This document shows, piece after piece, positions 46,001-56,300 of a stretch of DNA of 64,000 bases; position 1 is the first letter of the stretch, and each line of letters starts with the position of its first letter. A model generated the notes under the pieces. That model worked only from the letters and a program-made list of their open reading frames with translations, was not told the DNA's origin and made no database searches. The position numbers and the translations under genes are program-made. This DNA is from Micrasema longulum (Eukaryota; Arthropoda; Insecta; Trichoptera; Brachycentridae), in the NCBI GenBank assembly GCA_022494885.1, contig JAGVSM010001160.1:1-64000 (forward strand), given 5' to 3'.

Positions 46001-46698
46001 CAAGTTATTTACAACTTGTTGAAAATGGTCCTCAAAATTAAATATTTGGGTAAATCATAAGAACACAAATATTTCTATTCAAAAAATTAAATTAATAAAG
46101 AAAAACCATTTTAGGAATATGTCGATGGCTGCGGATTTTTAATTTAGCAAACTTAATTTCTCTATCTGGGATTCACCCAGTTTATAGATTAGTTGATAAC
46201 AGTTCTCGGAATCTGATGACTCAGATAAAAATATGTCAATAATTTTATTGGACTTACAAAAGTGCAAAACAAACTTTACCTGCCGTGCAGTATATCATTC
46301 CAGGATATATTCTTGTCAGACGTAAAGCCTCTTTGCTATTTCTTACTGAAGTAGCAGCTACTAAGATTTTTTGGACACCTTAAAACAAAAACAAATTAGT
46401 ATTTTTTTTCAATCGAGGAATTTGTTTGCTGTGGGATACAACAATATAAAGGACAAAAATACAGTGATAGCTTACAAATAAATAAAAAAAGTTACATGAT
46501 TTGACATTACAGAATCCGTAAAATATGACATTTCATGTCATTGATTAGTTATTTACCTGAATCTTTTGCCCTTTGTATTACCGAATCTAGATCTCTGCTG
46601 TACTTTTTGTTGGTCAAATTCGCTCCGACATCCACAACAATTAAGTTATCGTAACATTGCTTCATGACATCAGAACTCTGCGTGGGTTGGGAATCCAT
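40036..46698 (-). CDS. TatD-family metal-dependent nuclease (3'-5' ssDNA/RNA exonuclease TatD-like)
   Basis: Metal-dependent hydrolase of the TatD/amidohydrolase (TIM barrel) superfamily; family members degrade single-stranded DNA or RNA. Exons are 46698-46557, 46378-46280, 44963-44800, 43492-43309, 41723-41561 and 40198-40036: 915 nt, 304 aa plus stop, all phases consistent. Start is MDSQPTQSSD, the first ATG in frame. Motifs in order: VVDVGANLTN (about residue 21), AGVHPHD (about 80), AIGECGLD (metal-ligand Glu at about 113), YIHEKEA (His at about 149), VFIHSFCG (His at about 174), GYSLGLTG, VETDSP (Asp at about 227) and RNEPCSLPAVVEMIA near the end. Sequence order and the late RNEP motif are closer to bacterial TatD than to the vertebrate TATDN1 that I recall, so I leave the symbol blank. 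The N-terminal HxH that many TatD relatives carry is replaced by D-V-G, as in E. coli TatD. Introns carry a hAT relic (intron 3), a foldback element (intron 3) and SINEs. Confidence 0.93.
40430..40756 (-). repeat. Composite SINE plus module M, copy 2
   Basis: SINE body with CACTGCATTAGTAAACCAAATG and TGATCAGTCTTGTGCGTCAG, then module M (TTTACCTAAGAGCAGCCATC, CCAAGGATCTGGTTCTATGT, GAACTGTATTCTC). TatD-like gene intron 5, same strand as the gene. Confidence 0.7.
42226..42925. mobile_element. Possible hAT-like non-autonomous element, decayed
   Basis: The left edge CAGTGGCGTGCGTTCCATAT has the CAG start of hAT elements. Near 42870-42925 a degenerate inverted match (ACATATTCCCCTCCATATGG ... CAGCAGCATG) could be the right end. 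No clear target duplication. Other CAGTGGCGT-like ends occur at about 19490 and 33335. Confidence 0.3.
43585..43855. repeat. Foldback element F3 (compact)
   Basis: Left arm GAGAAGGGAATATTACTTC...GCTGGTTTAAATGACCAC, right arm GGTCACTTAAACCAGCCGAT...TTCCTTCTCAAAAATG, then the family terminus ATCCAGCCTTCTCTACAAAC. Inside TatD-like intron 3. Confidence 0.65.
44096..44600 (+). pseudogene. hAT transposase relic (ZBED5/FAM200-like), 5' end kept
   Basis: The left terminus CAGTATTTTTCAAAGCGGGCG, followed by ATAACGCTCCCTTGTGGGCG, is the hAT end that typically reads CAGTGGTTCTCAAAG. The frame then gives YLADSILQSVGLEFLENKD, ISYLKDLYKLFNVNLQFHGD, a stop, and DIAAFIAKLLLQKRNIGRRE. L-N-x-x-L-Q-G-x-x and F-x-x-K-L-x-x-(W/F)-x-x-x-x are typical of the middle of these transposases. 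Inactive. Confidence 0.7.
45064..45140 (-). repeat. SINE family 1, 3'-end fragment
   Basis: AATAGTGCATAAGGCACTCC with a diverged tail. TatD-like intron 2. Confidence 0.4.
45660..45835 (-). repeat. SINE family 1, truncated, tRNA head kept
   Basis: B-box region TCCAGGAATCGAACATGCAA and CTCTTGCATGGTAGGCAAAA, body TGATCAGTCTTATGCTTCAG. TatD-like intron 2. Confidence 0.65.
45893..46085 (+). repeat. tRNA-derived SINE (family 2), intact copy
   Basis: Head GGGTTGTGGTCCCGTGGCTAG, B box GTGGTTCGAATCTCACTC, body ATGATTCCCATTTTCTAATG and ACTTGTTGAAAATGGTCCTC. No sequence relation to family 1 beyond tRNA-like boxes. Second copy at 49933. Confidence 0.7.
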
Positions 46699-47314
46699 TG
46701 TAAATATTATGCGTCTGTAAAGATTGAACAAATACGAACTACGAACTGGAACAATGAATGATTAACACTGAACGTTTAATTTTGGATGTAGAATTTAGCC
46801 GTCACCCCCTGATAATAAACTAATGTAAATAATATTTACATTACAATATAACAAAAAATAATAACCATACGTCGATTCGCGGTTCGAAAATACCACAGTG
46901 CTCAAGTTGCCAGTTGAAAATTAATTTGCCAATTGCATTTTTTAAAAAAGGAAATTTTCAAACAATAGTATCTACTTTTGGAAATGTATTTTCGGTCGTT
47001 CGAAAGTTTACCGAAGACATTATATTACATTAGCAAGTTGGTTTGGTAATATTTAGAAATGCCATTTAGACATTTGTTTCTGAGCAAATCTGTCAGTTTT
47101 TAGTAATTTGACTGCTGGATTGCGATGATCATTATGATGATCACCTTGGGCAAATGAACAATGTTCATTGAGAAAAGGAAACGTCAAATCTTCAAAACAA
47201 CTTTCATGCTGGTTGAATATATAATAAATTCGAACAGTGATAAATTACGATAGTTGCCGAAATAATTGTTTGAAAGTGAATTTAAGTTGAATTTGAATTT
47301 CTCTTCTTCATATA
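46699..47314. promoter_or_regulatory. Divergent intergenic region between TatD-like gene and GTF2H4
   Basis: Only 616 bp separate the two start codons, which face away from each other, so both promoters must lie here unless upstream 5' UTR exons exist. No mobile element is recognisable, unlike almost every other spacer in the window. No clear TATA or initiator pair could be assigned by eye. Confidence 0.5.
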
Positions 47315-50300
47315 ATGGGAGACCAAAATAAATCAAAGTCTAACGTAGCTGGAACTTTACCTGCAAATTTACAGTGCAAAGATCTTCACGATTATTTAAA
47401 AACTCGGACACCTCAAATGTTGGAATCACTTTATAGTTATCCCACAATATGTTTAGCAGTATATCGGTAAGTTGTTGGCTATTAAAATAATATCATTTTT
47501 CTCTTAACCTCACACCAGATCATCAATCGAAATAGGTTGATGTTGTCGCTGGAGTACCAATATGGAGTTTTATCACCATTACTATTTTCCCTGTTTATCA
47601 ATCCGATAGCAGAATGTCTTCATATAATCTCTATGCAAATGATTTACAACTATATCTTCATCGCATAACTGATAGCAATATAATCCATTTCTTATACATT
47701 AAATGGCTTGTCAACATGGACAAGGGAGTAATGTTGACTTATAAACCCAGCTAAAACACAAATTGTGTTTGAAGGTAGCCAAAGCTCTTAATGTCAGTAA
47801 TGCCTATATCTAATACAGGAAATATGTGAAAAATCTAGGAGTACTAATAGATAAGAATTTATGCAGGCGAGATCATACGAATCGAGTCGTAAAATATTTT
47901 TTTGTCTACACTCTCTTAGAAGATTACAAAAAATTCTTACCCATTAGTACCAAATGCTCACCCGTACAGGCATTAAAGCATTATTACTGCTCATTGTAGA
48001 TTATACTGATATTTCCATGACTGATTTAAGCTGTAAACTTTTTGATAAACTCCAATGACTTCAGAATACATGCATTAGGTATATATTTGGTTTATGGAAA
48101 TATGGCCACCTTATCTGATCATTTTAAGCAACTGAAATGGCTTGAAATTTGATAAGGGAGAGACTACCACACTCACTTCTGTTCTCTGTACTTCACAATC
48201 CTAACACTCCTATATACATACCTCCGTGAAAATTTTCAATGCTTATCAGTTCATGGTTTATCTTTTTGTTCTTATTCTCAAAACATCATTTTAACTCCCA
48301 AATATAATTCGGCCTTCTTCTCTAACTCAAATAGTGTCCATTCGGCTCGACTGTGGAATCATCTTCCATCCACTATCAACGATGTTTCTATTTTTAAGCT
48401 AGAATTAAAATCCTGGCATGTTTTCAACTGAGGAAAGTACACCTTGTAGTGTATTGGTTAATGTTTTTGCCTACCATGCTTGAGGTCTCAGGTTCTAATC
48501 CTGGGAGAGAGAGTCAACATGAAATATTTATTTGTAAGGTAATTTTACACTGCAATATTTCACTGACCCTGGATTGACACCTGAAGCGTAAGACTAATCA
48601 CCTTACCTTTCAAGAATCGAGATATACTGTACGTACTTTTTCAATACAATGTCCTATTTCCAATCAGGTGCGGATTGGGTTTTGATGATGATTTTATGAA
48701 TTTTCTGTTTTTATTTTTTCAGAGATCTTCTGGAATTAGCGCGACACTACGTTATACGTCTTCTATTTGTTGAACAACCTGTACCACAAGCAGTAGTAGC
48801 ATCGTGGGCCACTCAAGCTTATTCCAAGTATGTTTATAACAATAAAACTATGTATTATGTGCACAAATGTTGAGATCTGTCCAGATTTCCAGGCTTAGGT
48901 TAGCATTATCGACCATGGTTTGGACTTGTAGAAAAAATGGACAGTGAAAGAACTGCTAAAAATATTTATGATGTGAATGTTGATGGATGCATAAAACAAA
49001 CATTGAATCTTAATCTAACTAAGGTTTGTTTACCTATGAATAAGTATTTAATCAAATTAAGGGAGAAAAATCACTGTGATACGCATATTCATTGTATCAC
49101 AAAAAAAAACAACCATACACTTTAGGATTTGAACCTGGTCATGTGTTTTGTCCGGTAAGCGAAGCAGGAATTAATTTTATTTTGAAAAATTAGTACCCTT
49201 AACTTGTTGACAACTAACATCTTCCATTCACTACCTAACTCTTTTTATTGGTTTCATATATTTTATACTAGTATCTTATTTAATCATTCATTTTTCGGAG
49301 AGATCGCATCTCATAACTTCTCAGCCTAGATTATGTCTTGTATGTATCTGCCAACTGATATTGTAAGATGGGGAACATAACAAAGGCGGTACTGGAATGA
49401 ACATGTCAACAGAATAGCAGAGGACAGACTTCCACGTATCGCACATCAAGGGAACCCCGAATAAAGAAGACTCAGGCAGACCCCTGAAGAGGTGGTGCGA
49501 TAGCTGGCAGTCGTCGTCCCAAGATAAAACAGCCACACAAACAGATCCTTGGAGTCAGAAAGGTTAAAGAAGAAGAATATTAATTTTTAAATATAAATCA
49601 TTCTTGTCAAAAATACCCAGGTTCATTTCCTGGAGTAGACGGGTGTTGTTTTCCTATGTTATTATGAATGTACATGTACTATCTTGATATATTTATACAA
49701 TTCTTATTTAGATAATTGTTTCAGAGAACATAATGAAGTTTGTGGATCACTCAACGAGCTCTCAGTTTGGCAGGAAGCTGCAATACCGGGTGGTTTACCC
49801 GGTTGGATACTCTCGTCATCATTCAAAAAAAATCTTAAAGTTGCTCTATTGGGAGGGTAATTATCATTCATTACTTCAATCATAACTTTGTTTTGGAAAA
49901 ACATTAATATTTTACCTTTGGGACCTTTTTATTAGCTGGGTTGTGGTCCCATGGCTATTTATTTTAAAGAAACAAACAGTCAACAATGGTATAATATATA
50001 TATTTTTTAAATACAGTTTAAAGACAGACCAGCGAAGTTTCTAAATAAAAAAATCATACATATTATTAAATTGTGTTACAACAAAAATATGTGTTTGTTT
50101 GTATTTGTATTGTATCTATTGTCGCGGACTTGACAGATTTAAGGTTCGAACCCTACTCTGCTACAACCTGATTCCCATTTTCTAATAGTGATTTATTTAC
50201 AACTTGTTGAAAATGATCCCAAAAATATAAATATTTAGGGAAATCATAAGAACGCAAATATTTTATTTTGTCATTTTACCTTAGCATAACTTTCTCTCTA

Positions 50301-53300
50301 TTTTTGCATACAATATTACTTGTGCTTAAATATATATATATTCAGTATGTTTTTTACCTCCGCAGTAATCTTCTAAAAAGACAGTAAAAAATAACAATTT
50401 TCTTGCAAATGTCAAATCTTACAAATATAAATTCACATATTTTTTCGCTTTGTATTTTGTGTCTGTTGAATGATAGCTAAATATAATACGACTGTTTTTT
50501 AGCATTTTTCAATATTTTGTGTTAACACACTATTATTACTATGGTGAATAAAAAATCCTGGATAAATAAATATTCAATGCATCTATTGACACTAGAAATA
50601 AACTTGTAAACTAAAATTACGATTTTTCAGAGCCCATCAAACTTTAAAATTGCTGTTCTTCAAAATTTATAAAAATCAATATTAACTAGTGGGGTGTGTC
50701 ATTTTTTTCAACTTGCGAATTCAGAAACGTATTAGGTCTGAAAAATTGAGTTTTTTAAAAAAACAGAACACCATTTAATTTTTATTTTTTTTAAATATCT
50801 TCGGCTGGCTAAAATACTGCAATTTAAAAATAAAAAAAGAAGAATATGCATTTATTGAATATTTTTTAAATAAATTTTGTGTGCAAATATTATATGTTTT
50901 TTAGCAAACGCTGTGTCTAGCATAACAATGCAAACCATGTTAAAAAAAAAGTTCATTTGTTTCAAAGGCAAAAGAAAAAAAATGGTGAATTTATAAAATA
51001 ATTTAAATAAATTGCATTATGAATAATTTTTCAATAGTATCTATGTCACAATATTACAAATTATTATTATCGTGTAATCTTCATACTCAAAATTACACAT
51101 TTACAAAGTTACTATGTAAAAAAATAAATAGATAGTCAAAACTCACATTTAACTTTGCAGTTCTTCTACTCACAAAAATAACAGCTTTAAAAAATATCTA
51201 TGATAATTTACTCATTTTCGTTTTTTTTGTTCATTATAGCGGGCGTCCATGGAGTATGTCAAATACTTTAGAAAAAGACCCTCATGGACGGGACGAGGCC
51301 TTCTTAGATGGATATGCATTAGAAAGGTGGGAGTGTGTTCTCCACTACATGGTTGGCAGTCAACAAACTGAGGGCATCAGTGTGGATGCTGTAAGGATAT
51401 TATTACACGCTGGACTCATGGCAAGGTAAAAGCAGCTGCGATTCTAAAATATACTATTTATATATAAAGGATCTTGGCATTACTTTAGATTGTAAACTCT
51501 CCTATCGTGAACACATTGATAATATTGTAAACAAATCTCTCAAACTTCTCGGTTTTATCAATAGAGTGACGGCGGACTTCAAAAATATTAATACCATCAA
51601 AACTCTTTATTGTTCACTAGTTCGACCCCATCTAGAATACGCTTCTCCTATTTGGTCTCCATTCTACAGGACTCATATTGACCATATCGAGTCTGTCCAA
51701 CACTGTTTTTTAAGAAAAGTGGCATGGTTGCTCGGATTACAAAGGGGTAATTATTCTTATTTTGAAATAGAGCAATCTCTTAATCTGTCTTCATCGGAGA
51801 GACGTAGAACTGAGATGGACCTTATATGCATTTTCAAAATACTTAATGCTTTAAGTGATGTCTCATCTCTGTTGCAATCAATTTCTTTTCATGTTCCCAA
51901 CCGTGCCACCAGAAGTCAAAATCTGCTATTTATAAAATCTTCTAAGAGCAACTTTGGTTTTTATGCCCCAATGTCCAGAATGTGTAGATTAGTCAATTCA
52001 TCACACGACTTGGAATTTTTTGGGATAGGTCTTCCGGCTTTTCGTAGATCTCTTCGCGACTAAACAGTGTGGGATGAAGTTGGATTGGCATGGTTCAGCT
52101 CAATGTTTTTGATCTTTTGTTTTTTTTAATATATCGTATACTATTATTGTTTTGCCCTTGTTTGTCTTTGCTAAATAGTTTTATGTTCTTTTTGTTCAGT
52201 TTCTTGCATTTATGTTTCTTCATGTAACTGTTGTAATTGGCTTAGGCCGTATATATATATAATAAATAAATAAAAAATATATGTATCTATATTATAATTC
52301 TCCTTGCATTAAACATAAGGGTGTATTGTCGATGACACGCATACGTGCCAAATTATTTCACCTGAAATCAGAAGTGTGGACTGATGAATGCATCTTTGCA
52401 ATTTACTATTTTTACAAGTGTATTTTATTTTACTTTAATATGATAATTTAATTGTATTTTTACTGTTGTGCAAGAACCCAATAAAACATTTCGGTTTCTT
52501 TAACTAATGCAGCTAGTTCTATCTGCTTCATAATTTGTTATTTTTTATCTTGTTTTGGTTGCATTTATGAGCACCCACTACTTTTACATTTTTTTCTCGA
52601 AGTTTCAAATATATGTTTATTCTTTAATTTAGTTGTATTTTTTCTCTCAATTTTTCTATTTAAAAAAATATTTTTAGCCACTTTATTTGGTTTTCTTGAG
52701 TTTTTTTCTTTCTTTCTTAATACTGTTTTTTTTCAATGTACCAAAAACAAAAAAAAATACGTTCATTATTTTATATGTGTACAATATTATGTCTGTACTA
52801 TTTTATTGGAACCTTAGTAAAAGCTAATGTCGGAGCACCCGATGACAAACTATTATTTAATAGTTTATTTGGACAAGTATGTGTATTTTATTTTTATTGT
52901 AATTTTTTAATTTCATGGTATTTTTACTTTTGTGCAAGAACCAAAAGGAACATTTGGGTTTCTTTAACAAATGCAGCTAGTTCCATCTGCATTAGTTCGG
53001 CATTTGGCACATTTTTTTCCTTTCCATTGGTCTTTCCGAAGTTCCTCTATTATAACCTATTAATATTATTGGCCTATAATTTTTCAGTTGTCTAAATTTT
53101 GCATAGCTTGAAATAATTTGATAATATTTTTTTTACATTTGATTTTGTGCTTTAGAGATGCAGAAGATGGTTCTACTGTTATTACTCGTGCTGGATTCCA
53201 GTTCCTATTGCTCAATACTGGCCAGCAAGTGTGGCTTTTCTTATTACACTATCTACATACAGCTGGACAGCGTGGGTTGGATCCTGCTCAGTGCCTCGCA

Positions 53301-56300
53301 TTCCTCTTTCAGCTTAGTTTTAGCACACTCGGAAAGGTAATTCATTTTATTACATTAAAAAAATATTTTTAAAATAAATTCATCGTCATTACCAAAAAAA
53401 TCTTGTCATAGTTCCTAAGAGAACATTTTTCAACTCAGTTCAATAACATATTACGTAAATATTTAAAAGTACAAATCATCTAATAATTATGCTTGAAGTA
53501 AATACTGGACTTCGTCACATTAAAGTACAGTAGAACTCCGTTTATCTGAACTTCAGTCATCCGGATTGCTAAATATCCAGATCGTTGTCAGAAAATAAAA
53601 AATAAAGAAAATGTTATAACAACAAATAAAAAAGAGCACTGGCAGCCGGCGTGTTTCTTTGTCAAAGTAATTAACTTTGCTGGACATGTTAAAGTACCTT
53701 TTTATGTTATAACATCTGGCGCTCATTAATCAGTTGAAAAATTTACTAATAAAAATTATATTAGTATTAGTAAACTTTTCAAATTGAAACATTGTTTTTT
53801 TTTTTTCATAGAGTGGAGATAAGTTCTCCTTGTTGTGTATTGGTTGGCACATTCGTCTACCATACTTGAGGTTCCGGGTTTGATTCTTGGGAAGATGGAC
53901 CTGAACTATTTATTTAAAAGGTGGTTTTACACTGCAACATTAAATTGTTCCTGGACTGGCACATGAAGTGTAAGATCTTACCTTCATGTAACAAATGATC
54001 GATATACCCTCCATTTGGTGTACTATTGCAGTGCCCAATGCACCACAGGGTACAGATAGGGACATGATGATATTATGTACATTATAAGTAAAAGTAAAAC
54101 CTGATTTTTTTTAGGACTACAGCACAGATGGAATGAGTAGCAATATGTTAGTTTTTCTACAACATTTGAGAGAATTTGGACTTGTGTATCAAAGAAAAGT
54201 GCGTACCAATTTATTTTTATATACATTTTTAAAGCTGCTTGTATCGCTCCTGAATTTTTAAAAATTCAATGTCCATATTATTTCATTTTCAGCGTAAAGC
54301 GGGGAGGTTTTACCCTACGAGATTAGCTTTAAACATTGCTTGTGCCCGCGGTGTAACCCCTAAAACAATTAGCACCACTTCGTCTCCAACTCCCACTGGA
54401 TATATTGTAGTGGAGACAAACTACAGAGTGTACGCATACACAGATAGTAGTTTGCAGGTGGCTTTGTTAGGCCTCTTCACTGAACTACTTTATAGGTAAA
54501 AATTTATTTTTCTCAAATCAATATTATTATTCTTCTTTGTATTGGAGGCCCTGGTATTGTCCACAATGGTGACACGTATTTAAAAGGTCCATTTTTTGTA
54601 CGGTTTCTTCCAGTATCAGCTTTCATTAGCTAATTATGGACTTTCTCTGTAATTTGACACCGACAAGCTAGAGATAGTTATAAAACTACAAATAGAAAAG
54701 TTCAAAAGTCTTTTTTTTCAAAGAACCAAAAACAAAAAAAAATATTTTTATTATTTTATATGTGTACAATAATATGTCCACACTTATTTGAATCTTAATA
54801 AAAACTAATGTCTGAGCACCTGATGACAAACTATTATTTAATAGTTTATCGGGACTATTACGTTTTAATACTTTATGTTTTTATTCTCATAATGTATGAA
54901 TATTGTAATAACATGTGTATTTTATTGAATAAAGACTCTTTTATTATTATTATGCTTTATCATAACTGCGGTCTATTTTTTACTATTAGTAATTCCTGTG
55001 TCACTCAGATTAAACCGTTTTGATTCCAATTATTCATTTTCATTCATCTCAGAGTTTTACTTCAGAATTTCAGAACAAATACCCCAGTGACCATAAATAA
55101 TAACAAAAAATATATTTTGTTATAGCATAATGGTGACTATCCCTAATAATATGCATTCATACATAAATGTAAGTATGATTATATTTTTATGACAATAATG
55201 ATCATTGCAGATTTCCTAATTTGGTAGTTGGCGTGTTGACTAGAGAATCTATCCGACAAGCCTTACGGGGTGGAATCACAGCCCAGCAAATTATCAACTA
55301 TCTTGAACAGCATTCTCACCCGCAGGTGAGTTTAATCAATCATAATTATGTATGTACATATATTGTATTAAATAAAATGTACTAAATAACTTCTTATTAG
55401 AAATCAATTAATATTTATTATGGCATGTCATTCTATTATATATTGTCTTCTCCCTCTGACGCATGATTTACCGCTACGAAGCACAGTTTATCTTGCTCAA
55501 GTCACAATTTTATCAGACCTGGTACTTTTCATACAAATTTAGGGTTTATGTTAGTGCAAAACAAAATATAAATTGTGACAATTGAGGACCGTTTTCGCAA
55601 AGCGAAATATCTGCAAAAAGTAAAAATTTTAATAAATTTTTTTATGATTAAAAAGAAAACTATGAGGTTTTTAACAAAAACCAAAATACTGTTTTATAGA
55701 AATTCTACATCCTAATTTCATATACTTAAAATTAATAATACCATAAGTCTTTTTCGGTTTCACTAAGAGATGGCGCCACGGAACAGTACGCGGCATATGT
55801 CAGTTTGTTCACCTGACATTAACCTACAAACACTCACAAGTTGAGTCTGCCAAACAATGGCGTCTCTGTTGTATCGTTCAGTGATCATGTCGATGTTTGT
55901 GCCTGAAAAAAAAACATTTGCGGCACGCATTGCTTTTATTTAATTGAATGAAAAAGATTGTGGAAAGTCATCGTTTGCTAGTAGAAACATATGGTAAACA
56001 CGCTCTATCGATTAGAACATGTGAGACATGGTTTTGACAATTTAAACGTGGTGATTTCAATGTGAAAGACAGTGCGCGCTCTGGTTGACCACAAAAGTGC
56101 GAAGAAGAAGAAGAAAACTTAAACTCAACAGCAATTGGCAAAAGCATTAAATGTGTCACCAGAAATCAGTTGAGATTTACGAGCAATGGGGAAGATCAAC
56201 GAACTCAGCTAATGGGTCCCACATAATTTGAATGAACGGCAAATAGAAAATCGCAGTCACTTGTGAAATGCTGCTTCAACGCCATGAAAGAAAATCGTTT

